A DNA stretch of 64,000 nt, from NCBI GenBank assembly GCA_963556195.1, contig CAUVYP010000244.1, positions 3,348,001 to 3,412,000 of the forward strand. The letters are read 5' to 3'. This document shows, one piece after another, positions 11,989 through 24,821 of this stretch (its first letter is position 1; every line of letters begins with the position of its first letter). Below the pieces are notes generated by a model, which saw only the letters and a list, made by a program, of their open reading frames with translations, was not told where the DNA came from and made no database searches. The position numbers and the translations under genes are program-made. The stretch is from Sepiola atlantica. Its lineage: Eukaryota; Mollusca; Cephalopoda; Sepiida; Sepiolidae.

Positions 11989-14099
11989 TTTAGCGCGTTT
12001 TAAAGTTGATATCGCTTTTGTTTATAACTTCCACATTTATTCGAATTGTGCAACGAAACTTTGCAGACAGTATCGAATAGGCCTTTTCTACTGAAGTACC
12101 AAGTTTCAGAAGTGCAGCTCTTGTACTGCCGCAGATATGTCGATACAAACTTAATACGCAAAACATCAACAAAATTTAGCGCGTTTTAAAGTTGATATCG
12201 CTTTTGTTTATAACTTCCACATTTATTCGAATTGTGCAACGAAACTTTGCAGACAGTCGCGGAGACACATTTTCTACTGAAGTACCAAGTTTCAGAAGTG
12301 CAGCTCTTGTACTGCCGCAGATATGTCGATACAAACTGAAGACGCAAAACATCAACAAAATTTAGCGCGTTTTAAAGTTGATATCGCTTTTGTTTATAAC
12401 TTGCACATTTATTCGAATTGTGCAACGAAACTTTGCAAACAGTATCGAATAGGCCTTTTCTACTGAAGTACCACGTTTCAGAAGTGCAGCTCTTGTACTG
12501 CCGGAGATATGTCGATACAAACTGAATACGCAAAACATCAACAAAATTTAGCGCGTTTTAAAGTTGATATCGCTTTTGTTTATAACTTCCACATTTATTC
12601 GAATTGTGCAACGCAACTTTGCAGACAGTCTCAAATAGGCCTTTTCTACTGAAGTACCAAGTTTCAGAAGTGCAGCTCTTATACTGCCGGAGATATGTCG
12701 ATACAAACTGAATACGCAAAACATCAACAAAATTTAGCGCGTTTTAAAGTTGATATCGCTTTAGTTATTACTTCCACATTTATTCGAATTGTGCAACGAA
12801 ACTTTGCAGACAGTCTGGAATCGGCCTCTTCTACTGAAGTACCAAGTTTCAGAAGTGCAGCTCTTGTACTGCCGGAGATATGTCGATACAAACTGAATAC
12901 GCAAAACATCAACAAAATTTAGCGCGTTTTAAAGTTGATATCGCTTTTGTTTATAACTTCCACATTTATTCGAATTGTGCAACGAAACTTTGCAGACAGT
13001 CGCAGAGACACATTTTCTACTGAAGTACCAAGTTTCAGAAGTGCAGCTTTTGTACTGCCGGAGATATGTCGATACAAACTGAATACACAAAACATCAACA
13101 AAATTTAGACCGTTTTACAGTTGATATCGCTTTTGTTTATAACTTCCACATTTATTCGAATTGTGCAACGAAACTTTGCAGACAGTCGCGGAGACACATT
13201 TTCTACTGAAGTACCAAGTTTCAGAAGTGCAGCTATTGTACTGCCGGAGATATGTCGATACAAACTGAATACGCAAAACATCAACAAAATTTAGCGCGTT
13301 TTAAAGTTGATATCGCTTTTGTTTATAACTTCCACATTTATTCGAATTGTGCAACGAAACTTTGCAGACAGTCTCAAATAGGCCTTTTCTACTGAAGTAC
13401 CAAGTTTAAGAAGTGCAGCTCTTGTACTGCCGGAGATATGTCGATACAAACTGAATACGCAAAACATCAACAAAATTTAGCGCGTTTTAAAGTTGATATC
13501 GCTTTTGTTTATAACTTCCACATTTATTCGAATTGTGCAACGAAACTTTGCAGACAGTCTCGAATAGGCCTTTTGCTACTGAAGTACCAAGTTTCAGAAG
13601 TGCAGCTCTTGTACTGCCGGAGATATGTCGATACAAACTAAATACGCAAAACATCAACAAAATTTAGCGCGTTTTAAAGTTGATATCGCTTTTGTTTATA
13701 ACTTCCACATTTATTCGAATTGTGCAACGAAACTTTGCAGACAGTCTCAAATAGGCCTGTTCTACTGAAGTACCAAGTTTCAGAAGTGCAGCTCTTGTAC
13801 TGCCGGAGATATGTCGATACAAACTGAATACGCAAAACATCAACAAAATTTAGCGCGTTTTAAAGTTGATATCGCTTTTGTTTATAACTTCCACATTTAT
13901 TCGAATTGTGCAACGAAACTTTGCAGACAGTATCGAATAGGCCTTTTCTACTGAAGTACCAAGTTTCAGAAGTGCAGCTCTTGTACTGCCGCAGATATGT
14001 CGATACAAACTTAATACGCAAAACATCAACAAAATTTAGCGCGTTTTAAAGTTGATATCGCTTTTGTTTATAACTTCCACATTTATTCGAATTGTGCAA
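10293..14099 (+). repeat. 1,860-bp (10-monomer) tandem duplication, almost perfect
   Basis: Bases 10293-12239 match 12153-14099 at an offset of 1,860 with a single difference that I found by line-by-line reading (A at 10614, C at 12474). The match ends on the left where TGAATAC (near 10292) faces TTAATAC (near 12152). On the right it ends where GTGCAAC (12239) faces GTGCAAG (14099-14100). The unit holds D A C G F D C B(+1) C A. Even odd variants are copied, including ACGCAACTTT, GACCGTTTTACAG and AGTTTAAGAAG. This indicates a very recent event or an assembly duplication. Confidence 0.93.
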
Positions 14100-17010
14100 G
14101 GAAACTTTGCAGACAGTCGCGGAGACACATGTTCTACTGAAGTACCAAGTCTCAGAAGTGCAGCTCTTGTACTGCCGCAGATATGTCGATACAAACTGAA
14201 TACGCAAAACATCAACAAAATTTAGCGCGTTTTAAAGTTGATATCGCTTTTGTTTATAACTTCCACATTTATTCGAATTGTGCAACGAAACTTTGCAGAC
14301 AGTCTCAAATAGGCCTTTTCTACTGAAGTACCAAGTTTCAGAAGTGCAGCTCTTGTACTGCCGCAGATATGTCGATACAAACTGAATACGCAAAACATCA
14401 ACAAAATTTAGCGCGTTTTAAAGTTGATATCGCTTTAGTTTATAACTTCCACATTTATTCGAATTGTGCAACGAAACTTTGCAGACAGTCTGGAATCGGC
14501 CTCTTCTACTGAAGTACCAAGTTTCAGAAGTGAAGCTTTTGTACTGTCGGAGATATGTCGATACAAACTGAATACGCAAAACATCAACAAAATTTAGCGA
14601 GTTTTAAAGTTGATATCGCTTTTGTTTATAACTTCCACATTTATTCGAATTGTGCAACGAAACTTTGCAGACAGTCGCAGAGACACATTTTCTACTGAAG
14701 TACCAAGTTTCAGAAGTGCAGCTTTTGTACTGCCGGAGATATGTCGATACAAACTGAATACGCAAAACATCAACAAAATTTAGCGCGTTTTAAAGTTGAT
14801 ATCGCTTTTGTTTATAACTTCCACATTTATTCGAATTGTGCAACGAAACTTTGCAGACAGTCGCGGAGACACATTTTCTACTGAAGTACCAAGTTTCAGA
14901 AGTGCAGCTCTTGTACTGCCGGAGATATGTCGATACAAACTGAATACGCAAAACATCAACAAAATTTAGCGCGTTTTAAAGTTGATATCGCTTTTGTTTA
15001 TAACTTCCACATTTATTCGAATTTTGCAACGAAACTTTGCAGACAGTCGCGGAGACATATTTTCTACTGAAGTACCAAGTTTCAGAAGTGCAGCTCTTGT
15101 ACTGCCGGAGATATGTCGATACAAACTAAATACGCAAAACATCAACAAAATTTAGCGCGTTTTAAAGTTGATATCGCTTTTGTTTATAACTTCCACATTT
15201 ATTCGAATTGTGCAACGAAACTTTGCAGACAGTATCGAATAGGCCTTTTCTACTGAAGTACCAAGTTTCAGAAGTGCAGCTCTTGTACTGCCGGAGATAT
15301 GTCGATACAAACTGAATACGCAAAACATCAACAAAATTTAGCGCGTTTTAAAGTTGATATCGCTTTTGATTATAACTTCCACATTTATTCGAATTGTGCA
15401 ACGAAACTTTGCAGACAGTCTCGAATAGGCCTTTTCTACTGAAGTACCAAGTTTCAGAAGTGCAGCTCTTGTACTGCCGGAGATATGTCGATACAAACTG
15501 AATACGCAAAACATCAACAAAATTTAGCGCGTTTAAAAGTTGATATCGCTTTTGATTATAACTTCCACATTTATTCGAATTGTGCAACGAAACTTTGCAG
15601 ACAGTCTCAAATAGGCCTTTTCTACTGAAGTACCAAGTTTCAGAAGTGCAGCTCTTGTACTGCCGGAGATATGTCGATACAAACTGAATACGCAAAACAT
15701 CAACAAAATTTAGCGCGTTTTAAAGTTGATATCGCTTTTGTTTATAACTTCCACATTTATTCGAATTTTGCAACGAAACTTTGCAGACAGTCGCGGAGAC
15801 ATATTTTCTACTGAAGTACCAAGTTTCAGAAGTGCAGCTCTTGTACTGCCGGAGATATGTCGATACAAACTAAATACGCAAAACATCAACAAAATTTAGC
15901 GCGTTTTAAAGTTGATATCGCTTTTGTTTATAACTTCCACATTTATTCGAATTGTGCAACGAAACTTTGCAGACAGTATCGAATAGGCCTTTTCTACTGA
16001 AGTACCAAGTTTCAGAAGTGCAGCTCTTGTACTGCCGGAGATATGTCGATACAAACTGAATACGCAAAACATCAACAAAATTTAGCGCGTTTTAAAGTTG
16101 ATATCGCTTTTGATTATAACTTCCACATTTATTCGAATTGTGCAACGAAACTTTGCAGACAGTCTCGAATAGGCCTTTTCTACTGAAGTACCAAGTTTCA
16201 GAAGTGCAGCTCTTGTACTGCCGGAGATATGTCGATACAAACTGAATACGCAAAACATCAACAAAATTTAGCGCGTTTAAAAGTTGATATCGCTTTTGAT
16301 TATAACTTCCACATTTATTCGAATTGTGCAACGAAACTTTGCAGACAGTCTCGAATAGGCCTTTTCTACTGAAGTACCAAGTTTCAGAAGTGCAGCTCTT
16401 GTACTGCCGGAGATATGTCGATACAAACTGAATACGCAAAACATCAACAACATTTAGCGCGTTTTAAAGTTGATATCGCTTTTGTTTATAACTTCCACAT
16501 TTATTCGAATTGTGCAACGAAACTTTGCAGACAGTCTCAAATAGGCCTTTTCTACTGAAGTACCAAGTTTCAGAAGTGCAGCTCTTGTACTGCCGGAGAT
16601 ATGTCGATACAAACTGAATACGCAAAACATCAACAAAATTTAGCGCGTTTTAAAGTTGATATCGCTTTAGTTGATAACTTCCACATTTATTCGAATTGTG
16701 CAACGAAACTTTGCAGACAGTCTGGAATCGGCCTCTTCTACTGAAGTACCAAGTTTCAGAAGTGCAGCTCTTGTACTGCCGGAGATATTTCGATACAAAC
16801 TGAATACGCAAAACATCAACAAAATTTAGCGCGTTTTAAAGTTGATATCGCTTTTGTTTATAACTTCCACATTTATTCGAATTGTGCAACGAAACTTTGC
16901 AGACAGTCGCAGAGACACATTTCCTACTGAAATACCAAGTTTCAGAAGTGCAGCTTTTGTACTGCCGGAGATATGTCGATACAAACTGAATACGCAAAAC
17001 ATCAACAAAA
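14035..17010 (+). repeat. Rearranged partial copy of block P
   Basis: Order: E C G F D D A B (B/C) D A B B C G F, 16 monomers. 14035-14964 matches 7525-8454. The block then jumps to the equivalent of 8641, losing the C unit found at 8455. Inside it 14965-15708 and 15709-16452 repeat the D A B B group. The end (16453-17010) matches 9385-9942, after which block P starts again at 17011. It reads as block P remodelled by unequal exchanges. Confidence 0.85.
14965..16452 (+). repeat. 744-bp (4-monomer) tandem duplication
   Basis: Both halves start with the D variant marked by GAATTTTGCAACG, GACATATTTT and AAACTAAATAC, followed by A and B. The fourth unit differs: at 15523 it has a B front (GTTTAAAAGTT, GATTATAAC) joined to a C box (TCTCAAATAGG), whereas at 16267 it is B throughout. 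The hybrid marks the crossover that made the duplication. Confidence 0.88.
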
Positions 17011-20000
17011 TTTAGCGCGTTTTAAAGTTGATATCGCTTTTGTTTATAACTTCCACATTTATTCGAATTGTGCAAGGAAACTTTGCAGACAGTCGCGGAG
17101 ACACATGTTCTACTGAAGTACCAAGTCTCAGAAGTGCAGCTCTTGTACTGCCGCAGATATGTCGATACAAACTGAATACGCAAAACATCAACAAAATTTA
17201 GCGCGTTTTAAAGTTGATATCGCTTTTGTTTATAACTTCCACATTTATTCGAATTGTGCAACGAAACTTTGCAGACAGTCTCAAATAGGCCTTTTCTACT
17301 GAAGTACCAAGTTTCAGAAGTGCAGCTCTTGTACTGCCGCAGATATGTCGATACAAACTGAATACGCAAAACATCAACAAAATTTAGCGCGTTTTAAAGT
17401 TGATATCGCTTTAGTTTATAACTTCCACATTTATTCGAATTGTGCAACGAAACTTTGCAGACAGTCTGGAATCGGCCTCTTCTACTGAAGTACCAAGTTT
17501 CAGAAGTGAAGCTCTTGTACTGTCGGAGATATGTCGATACAAACTGAATACGCAAAACATCAACAAAATTTAGCGCGTTTTAAAGTTGATATCGCTTTTG
17601 TTTATAACTTCCACATTTATTCGAATTGTGCAACGAAACTTTGCAGACAGTCGCAGAGACACATTTTCTACTGAAGTACCAAGTTTCAGAAGTGCAGCTT
17701 TTGTACTGCCGGAGATATGTCGATACAAACTGAATACGCAAAACATCAACAAAATTTAGCGCGTTTTAAAGTTGATATCGCTTTTGTTTATAACTTCCAC
17801 ATTTATTCGAATTGTGCAACGAAACTTTGCAGACAGTCGCGGAGACACATTTTCTACTGAAGTACCAAGTTTCAGAAGTGCAGCTCTTGTACTGCCGGAG
17901 ATATGTCGATACAAACTGAATACGCAAAACATCAACAAAATTTAGCGCGTTTTAAAGTTGATATCGCTTTTGTTTATAACTTCCACATTTATTCGAATTG
18001 TGCAACGAAACTTTGCAGACAGTCTCAAATAGGCCTTTTCTACTGAAGTACCAAGTTTCAGAAGTGCAGCTCTTGTACTGCCGGAGATATGTCGATACAA
18101 ACTGAATACGCAAAACATCAACAAAATTTAGCGCGTTTTAAAGTTGATATCGCTTTTGTTTATAACTTCCACATTTATTCGAATTTTGCAACGAAACTTT
18201 GCAGACAGTCGCGGAGACATATTTTCTATTGAAGTACCAAGTTTCAAAAGTGCAGCTCTTGTACTGCCGGAGATATGTCGATACAAACTAAATACGCAAA
18301 ACATCAACAAAATTTAGCGCGTTTTAAAGTTGATATCGCTTTTGTTTATAACTTCCACATTTATTCGAATTGTGCAACGAAACTTTGCAGACAGTATCGA
18401 ATAGGCCTTTTCTACTGAAGTACCAAGTTTCAGAAGTGCAGCTCTTGTACTGCCGGAGATATGTCGATACAAACTGAATACGCAAAACATCAACAAAATT
18501 TAGCGCGTTTTAAAGTTGATATCGCTTTTGATTATAACTTCCACATTTATTCGAATTGTGCAACGAAACTTTGCAGACAGTCTCGAATAGGCCTTTTCTA
18601 CTGAAGTACCAAGTTTCAGAAGTGCAGCTCTTGTACTGCCGGAGATATGTCGATACAAACTGAATACGCAAAACATCAACAAAATTTAGCGCGTTTAAAA
18701 GTTGATATCGCTTTTGATTATAACTTCCACATTTATTCGAATTGTGCAACGAAACTTTGCAGACAGTCTCGAATAGGCCTTTTCTACTGAAGTACCAAGT
18801 TTCAGAAGTGCAGCTCTTGTACTGCCGGAGATATGTCGATACAAACTGAATACGCAAAACATCAACAACATTTAGCGCGTTTTAAAGTTGATATCGCTTT
18901 TGTTTATAACTTCCACATTTATTCGAATTGTGCAACGAAACTTTGCAGACAGTCTCAAATAGGCCTTTTCTACTGAAGTACCAAGTTTCAGAAGTGCAGC
19001 TCTTGTACTGCCGGAGATATGTCGATACAAACTGAATACGCAAAACATCAACAAAATTTAGCGCGTTTTAAAGTTGATATCGCTTTAGTTGATAACTTCC
19101 ACATTTATTCGAATTGTGCAACGAAACTTTGCAGACAGTCTGGAATCGGCCTCTTCTACTGAAGTACCAAGTTTCAGAAGTGCAGCTCTTGTACTGCCGG
19201 AGATATTTCGATACAAACTGAATACGCAAAACATCAACAAAATTTAGCGCGTTTTAAAGTTGATATCGCTTTTGTTTATAACTTCCACATTTATTCGAAT
19301 TGTGCAACGAAACTTTGCAGACAGTCGCAGAGACACATTTCCTACTGAAATACCAAGTTTCAGAAGTGCAGCTTTTGTACTGCCGGAGATATGTCGATAC
19401 AAACTGAATACGCAAAACATCAACAAAATTTAGCGCGTTTTAAAGTTGATATCGCTTTTGTTTATAACTTCCACATTTATTCGAATTGTGCAACGAAACT
19501 TTGCAGACAGTCGCGGAGACACATTTTCTACTGAAGTACCAAGTTTCAGAAGTGCAGCTCGTGTACTGCCGGAGATATGTCGATACAAACTGAATACGCA
19601 AAACATCAACAAAATTTAGCGCGTTTTAAAGTTGATATCGCTTTTGTTTATAACTTCCACATTTATTCGAATTGTGCAACGAAACTTTGCAGACAGTCTC
19701 AAATAGGCCTTTTCTACTGAAATACCAAGTTTCAGAAGTGCAGCTCTTGTACTGCCGGAGATATGTCGATACAAACTGAATACGCAAAACATCAACAAAA
19801 TTTAGCGCGTTTTAAAGTTGATATCGCTTTTGTTTATAACTTCCACATTTATTCGAATTGTGCAACGAAACTTTGCAGACAGTCGCGGAGACACATTTTC
19901 TACTGAAGTACCAAGTTTCAGAAGTGCAGCTCTTGTACTGCCGCAGATATGTCGATACAAACTGAAGACGCAAAACATCAACAAAATTTAGCGCGTTTTA

Positions 20001-21474
20001 AAGTTGATATCGCTTTTGTTTATAACTTGCACATTTATTCGAATTGTGCAACGAAACTTTGCAAACAGTATCGAATAGGCCTTTTCTACTGAAGTACCAA
20101 GTTTCAGAAGTGCAGCTCTTGTACTGCCGGAGATATGTCGATACAAACTGAATACGCAAAACATCAACAAAATTTAGCGCGTTTTAAAGTTGATATCGCT
20201 TTTGTTTATAACTTCCACATTTATTCGAATTGTGCAACGAAACTTTGCAGACAGTCTCAAATAGGCCTTTTCTACTGAAGTACCAAGTTTCAGAAGTGCA
20301 GCTCTTATACTGCCGGAGATATGTCGATACAAACTGAATACGCAAAACATCAACAAAATTTAGCGCGTTTTAAAGTTGATATCGCTTTAGTTATTACTTC
20401 CACATTTATTCGAATTGTGCAACGAAACTTTGCAGACAGTCTGGAATCGGCCTCTTCTACTGAAGTACCAAGTTTCAGAAGTGCAGCTCTTGTACTGCCG
20501 GAGATATGTCGATACAAACTGAATACGCAAAACATCAACAAAATTTAGCGCGTTTTAAAGTTGATATCGCTTTTGTTTATAACTTCCACATTTATTCGAA
20601 TTGTGCAACGAAACTTTGCAGACAGTCGCAGAGACACATTTTCTACTGAAGTACCAAGTTTCAGAAGTGCAGCTTTTGTACTGCCGGAGATATGTCGATA
20701 CAAACTGAATACACAAAACATCAACAAAATTTAGCGCGTTTTAAAGTTGATATCGCTTTTGTTTATAACTTCCACATTTATTCGAATTGTGCAACGAAAC
20801 TTTGCAGACAGTCGCGGAGACACATTTTCTACTGAAGTACCAAGTTTCAGAAGTGCAGCTATTGTACTGCCGGAGATATGTCGATACAAACTGAATACGC
20901 AAAACATCAACAAAATTTAGCGCGTTTTAAAGTTGATATCGCTTTTGTTTATAACTTCCACATTTATTCGAATTGTGCAACGAAACTTTGCAGACAGTCT
21001 CAAATAGGCCTTTTCTACTGAAGTACCAAGTTTAAGAAGTGCAGCTCTTGTACTGCCGGAGATATGTCGATACAAACTGAATACGCAAAACATCAACAAA
21101 ATTTAGCGCGTTTTAAAGTTGATATCGCTTTTGTTTATAACTTCCACATTTATTCGAATTGTGCAACGAAACTTTGCAGACAGTCTCGAATAGGCCTTTT
21201 GCTACTGAAGTACCAAGTTTCAGAAGTGCAGCTCTTGTACTGCCGGAGATATGTCGATACAAACTAAATACGCAAAACATCAACAAAATTTAGCGCGTTT
21301 TAAAGTTGATATCGCTTTTGTTTATAACTTCCACATTTATTCGAATTGTGCAACGAAACTTTGCAGACAGTCTCAAATAGGCCTGTTCTACTGAAGTACC
21401 AAGTTTCAGAAGTGCAGCTCTTGTACTGCCGGAGATATGTCGATACAAACTGAATACGCAAAACATCAACAAAA
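17011..21474 (+). repeat. 24-monomer block P, copy 2 (4,464 bp)
   Basis: This block has the same 24-class order as 7525-11988, with the same G unit one base short (20359) and the same B unit one base long (21102). Differences from copy 1 include GAAATACC with TTTCCTACT in the F at 19243, ordinary ACGAAACTTT in the C at 20173, ordinary GCGCGTTTTAAAG at the D at 20730, and TCTATTGAAG in the D at 18127. After 21474 the two copies diverge: copy 1 goes on to A, copy 2 to G. Confidence 0.92.
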
Positions 21475-21660
21475 TTTAGCGCGTTTTAAAGTTGATATCG
21501 CTGTAGTTTATAACTTCCACATTTATTCGAATTGTGCAACGAAACTTTGCAGACAGTCTGGAATCGGCCTCTTCTACTGAAGTACCAAGTGTCAGAAGTG
21601 CAGCTCTTGTACTGCCGGAGATATGTCGATACAAACTGAATACGCAAAACATCAACAAAA
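21475..21660 (+). repeat. Class G monomer in unusual context
   Basis: Its box is TCTGGAATCGG, but upstream it reads GCTGTAGTTTATAAC and it has AAGTGTCAG. It is the only one of twenty G monomers followed by D instead of F, so it marks a junction between block P and the next HOR. Confidence 0.85.
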
Positions 21661-22404
21661 TTTAGCGCGTTTTAAAGTTGATATCGCTTTTGTTTATAAC
21701 TTCCACATTTATTCGAATTGTGCAACGATACTTTGCAGACAGTCGCGGAGACACATTTTCTACTGAAGTACGAAGTTTCAGAAGTGCAGCTCTTGTACTG
21801 CCGCAGATATGTCGATACAAACTGAATACGCAAAACATCAACAAAATTTAGCGCGTTTTAAAGTTGATATCGCTTTTGTTTATAACTTCCACATTTATTC
21901 GAATTGTGCAACGAAACTTTGCAGACAGTCTCGAATAGGCCTTTTCTACTGAAGTACCAAGTTTCAGAAGTGCAGCTCTTGTACTGCCGGAGATATGTCG
22001 ATACAAACTGAATACGCAAAACATCAACAAAATTTAGCGCGTTTTAAAGTTGATATCGCTTTTGTTTATAACTTCCACATTTATTCGAATTGTGCAACGA
22101 AACTTTGCAGACAGTCTCAAATAGGCCTTTTCTACTGAAGTACCAAGTTTCAGAAGTGCAGCTCTTGTACTGCCGGAGATATGTCGATACAAACTGAATA
22201 CGCAAAACATCAACAAAATTTAGCGCGTTTTAAAGTTGATATCGCTTTAGTTTATAACTTCCACATTTATTCGAATTGTGCAACGAAACTTTGCAGACAA
22301 TCTGGAATCGGCCTCTTCTACTGAAGTACCAAGTTTCAGAAGTGCAGCTCTTGTACTGCCGGAGATATTTCGATACAAACTGAATACGCAAAACATCAAC
22401 AAAA

Positions 22405-22776
22405 TTTAGCGCGTTTTAAAGTTGATATCGCTTTTGTTTATAACTTCCACATTTATTCGAATTGTGCAACGAAACTTTGCAGACAGTCGCAGAGACACAT
22501 TTTCTACTGAAGTACCAAGTTTCAGAAGTGCAGCTTTTGTACTGCCGGAGATATGTCGATACAAACTGAATACGCAAAACATCAACAAAATTAAGCGCGT
22601 TGTAAAGTTGATATCGCTTTTGTTTATAACTTCCACATTTATTCGAATTGTGCAACGAAACTTTGCAGACAGTCGCGGAGACACATTTTCTACTGAAGTA
22701 CAAAGTTTCAGAAGTGCAGCTATTGTACTGCCGGAGATATGTCGATACAAACTGAATACGCAAAACATCAACAAAA
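22405..22776 (+). repeat. F-D pair with altered unit start (copy 1)
   Basis: The second unit starts TTAAGCGCGTTGTAAAG instead of TTTAGCGCGTTTTAAAG. The change removes the stop codon that normally closes the minus-strand reading frame once per monomer. Reading frames therefore run through both units on each strand (about 115-122 codons). They consist only of satellite sequence, and no known protein family is recognisable, so I do not call a gene. Confidence 0.8.
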
Positions 22777-23892
22777 TTTAGCGCGTTTTAAAGTTGATAT
22801 CGCTTTTGTTTATAACTTCCACATTTATTCGAATTGTGCAACGAAACTTTGCAGACAGTCTCAAATAGGCCTTTTCTACTGAAGTACCAAGTTTCAGAAG
22901 TGCAGCTCTTGTACTGCCGGAGATATGTCGATACAAACTGAATACGCAAAACATCAACAAAATTTAGCGCGTTTTAAAGTTGATATCGCTTTTGTTTATA
23001 ACTTCCACATTTATTCGAATTGTGCAACGAAACTTTGCAGACAGTCGCGGAGACACATGTTCTACTGAAGTACCAAGTTTCAGAAGTGCAGCTCTTGTAC
23101 TGCCGCAGATATGTCGATACAAACTGAATACGCAAAACATCAACAAAATTTAGCCCGTTTTAAAGTTGATATCACTTTTGTTTATAACTTCCACATTTAT
23201 TCGAATTGTGCAACGAAACTTTGCAGACAGTCGCGGAGACACATTTTCTACTGAAGTACGATGTTTCAGAAGTGCAGCTCTTGTACTGCCGCAGATATGT
23301 CGATACAAACTGAATACGCAAAACATCAACAAAATTTAGCGCGTTTTAAAGTTGATATCGCTTTTGTTTATAACTTCCACATTTATTCGAATTGTGCAAC
23401 GAAACTTTGCAGACAGTCTCGAATAGGCCTTTTCTACTGAAGTACCAAGTTTCAGAAGTGCAGCTCTTGTACTGCCGGAGATATGTCGATACAAACTGAA
23501 TACGCAAAACATCAACAAAATTTAGCGCGTTTTAAAGTTGATATCGCTTTTGTTTATAACTTCCACATTTATTCGAATTGTGCAACGAAACTTTGCAGAC
23601 AGTCTCAAATAGGCCTTTTCTACTGAAGTACCAAGTTTCAGAAGTGCAGCTCTTGTACTGCCGGAGATGTGTCGATACAAACTGAATACGCAAAACATCA
23701 ACAAATTTTAGCGCGTTTTAAAGTTGATATCGCTTTAGTTTATAACTTCCACATTTATTCGAATTGTGCAACGAAACTTTGAAGACAGTCTGGAATCGGC
23801 CTCTTCTACTGAAGTACCAAGTTTCAGAAGTGCAGCTCTTGTACTGCCGGAGATATGTCGATACAAACTGAATACGCAAAACATCAACAAAA

Positions 23893-24264
23893 TTTAGCGC
23901 GTTTTAAAGTTGATATCGCTTTTGTTTATAACTTCCACATTTATTCGAATTGTGCAACGAAACTTTGCAGACAGTCGCAGAGACACATTTTCTACTGAAG
24001 TACCAAGTTTCAGAAGTGCAGCTTTTGTACTGCCGGAGATATGTCGATACAAACTGAATACGCAAAACATCAACAAAATTAAGCGCGTTGTAAAGTTGAT
24101 ATCGCTTTTGTTTATAACTTCCACATTTATTCGAATTGTGCAACGAATAGTTGCAGACAGTCGCGGAGACACAGTTTCTACTGAAGTACAAAGTTTCAGA
24201 AGTGCAGCTATTGTACTGCCGGAGATATGTCGATACAAACTGAATACGCAAAACATCAACAAAA
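23893..24264 (+). repeat. F-D pair with altered unit start (copy 2, further mutated)
   Basis: Same altered start as 22405-22776. Here the D unit also has AACGAATAGTTGCAG for AACGAAACTTTGCAG and CACAGTTTCT for CACATTTTCT. It is one of the most diverged D monomers in the window, which suggests it escaped recent homogenisation. Confidence 0.8.
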
Positions 24265-24636
24265 TTTAGCGCGTTTTAAAGTTGATATCGCTTTTGTTTA
24301 TAACTTCCACATTTATTCGAATTGTGCAACGAAACTTTGCAGACAGTCTCAAATAGGCCTTTTCTACTGAAGTACCAAGTTTCAGAAGTGCAGCTGTTGT
24401 ACTGCCGGAGATATGTCGATACAAACTGAATACGCAAAACATCAACAAAATTTAGCGCGTTTTAAAGTTGATATCGCTTTTGTTTATAACTTCCACATTT
24501 ATTCGAATTGTGCAACGAAACTTTGCAGACAGTATCGAATAGGCCTTTTCTACTGAAGTACCAAGTTTCAGAAGTGCAGCTCTTGTACTGCCGGAGATAT
24601 GTCGATACAAACTGAATACGCAAAACATCAACAAAA

Positions 24637-24821
24637 TTTACGCGTTTTAAAGTTGATATCGCTTTTGATTATAACTTCCACATTTATTCGAATTGTGCAA
24701 CGAAACTTTGCAGACAGTCTCGAATAGGCCTTTTCTACTGAAGTACCAAGTTTCAGAAGTGCAGCTCTTGTACTGCCGGAGATATGTCGATACAAACTGA
24801 ATACGGAAAACATCAACAAAA
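24637..24821 (+). repeat. Class B monomer one base short
   Basis: The unit starts TTTACGCG, missing one G of TTTAGCGCG, and is 185 bp long. Near its end it has ATACGGAAAAC for ATACGCAAAAC. It is followed by F, a B-F junction otherwise seen only at 55.7, 59.6 and 62.2 kb. Confidence 0.85.

Larger units (their letters stand above)
21661..24636 (+). repeat. 8-monomer HOR, two tandem copies (1,488 bp each)
   Basis: Copies 21661-23148 and 23149-24636. The first reads D B C G F D C E and the second D B C G F D C A, so only the last unit differs. Shared private markers are a changed TACCAAG (TACGAAG at about 21768, TACGATG at about 23256) and the D units at 22591 and 24079 that begin with TTAAGCGCGTTGTAAAG and contain GTACAAAG. 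The second copy has gathered more private changes. Confidence 0.9.

Noticed and set aside
22405..24269. Longer frames of 109-122 codons across two monomers on either strand
   Set aside because: They arise where a single base change removes the per-monomer stop or where neighbouring units happen to lack one. They encode only repeated satellite sequence.
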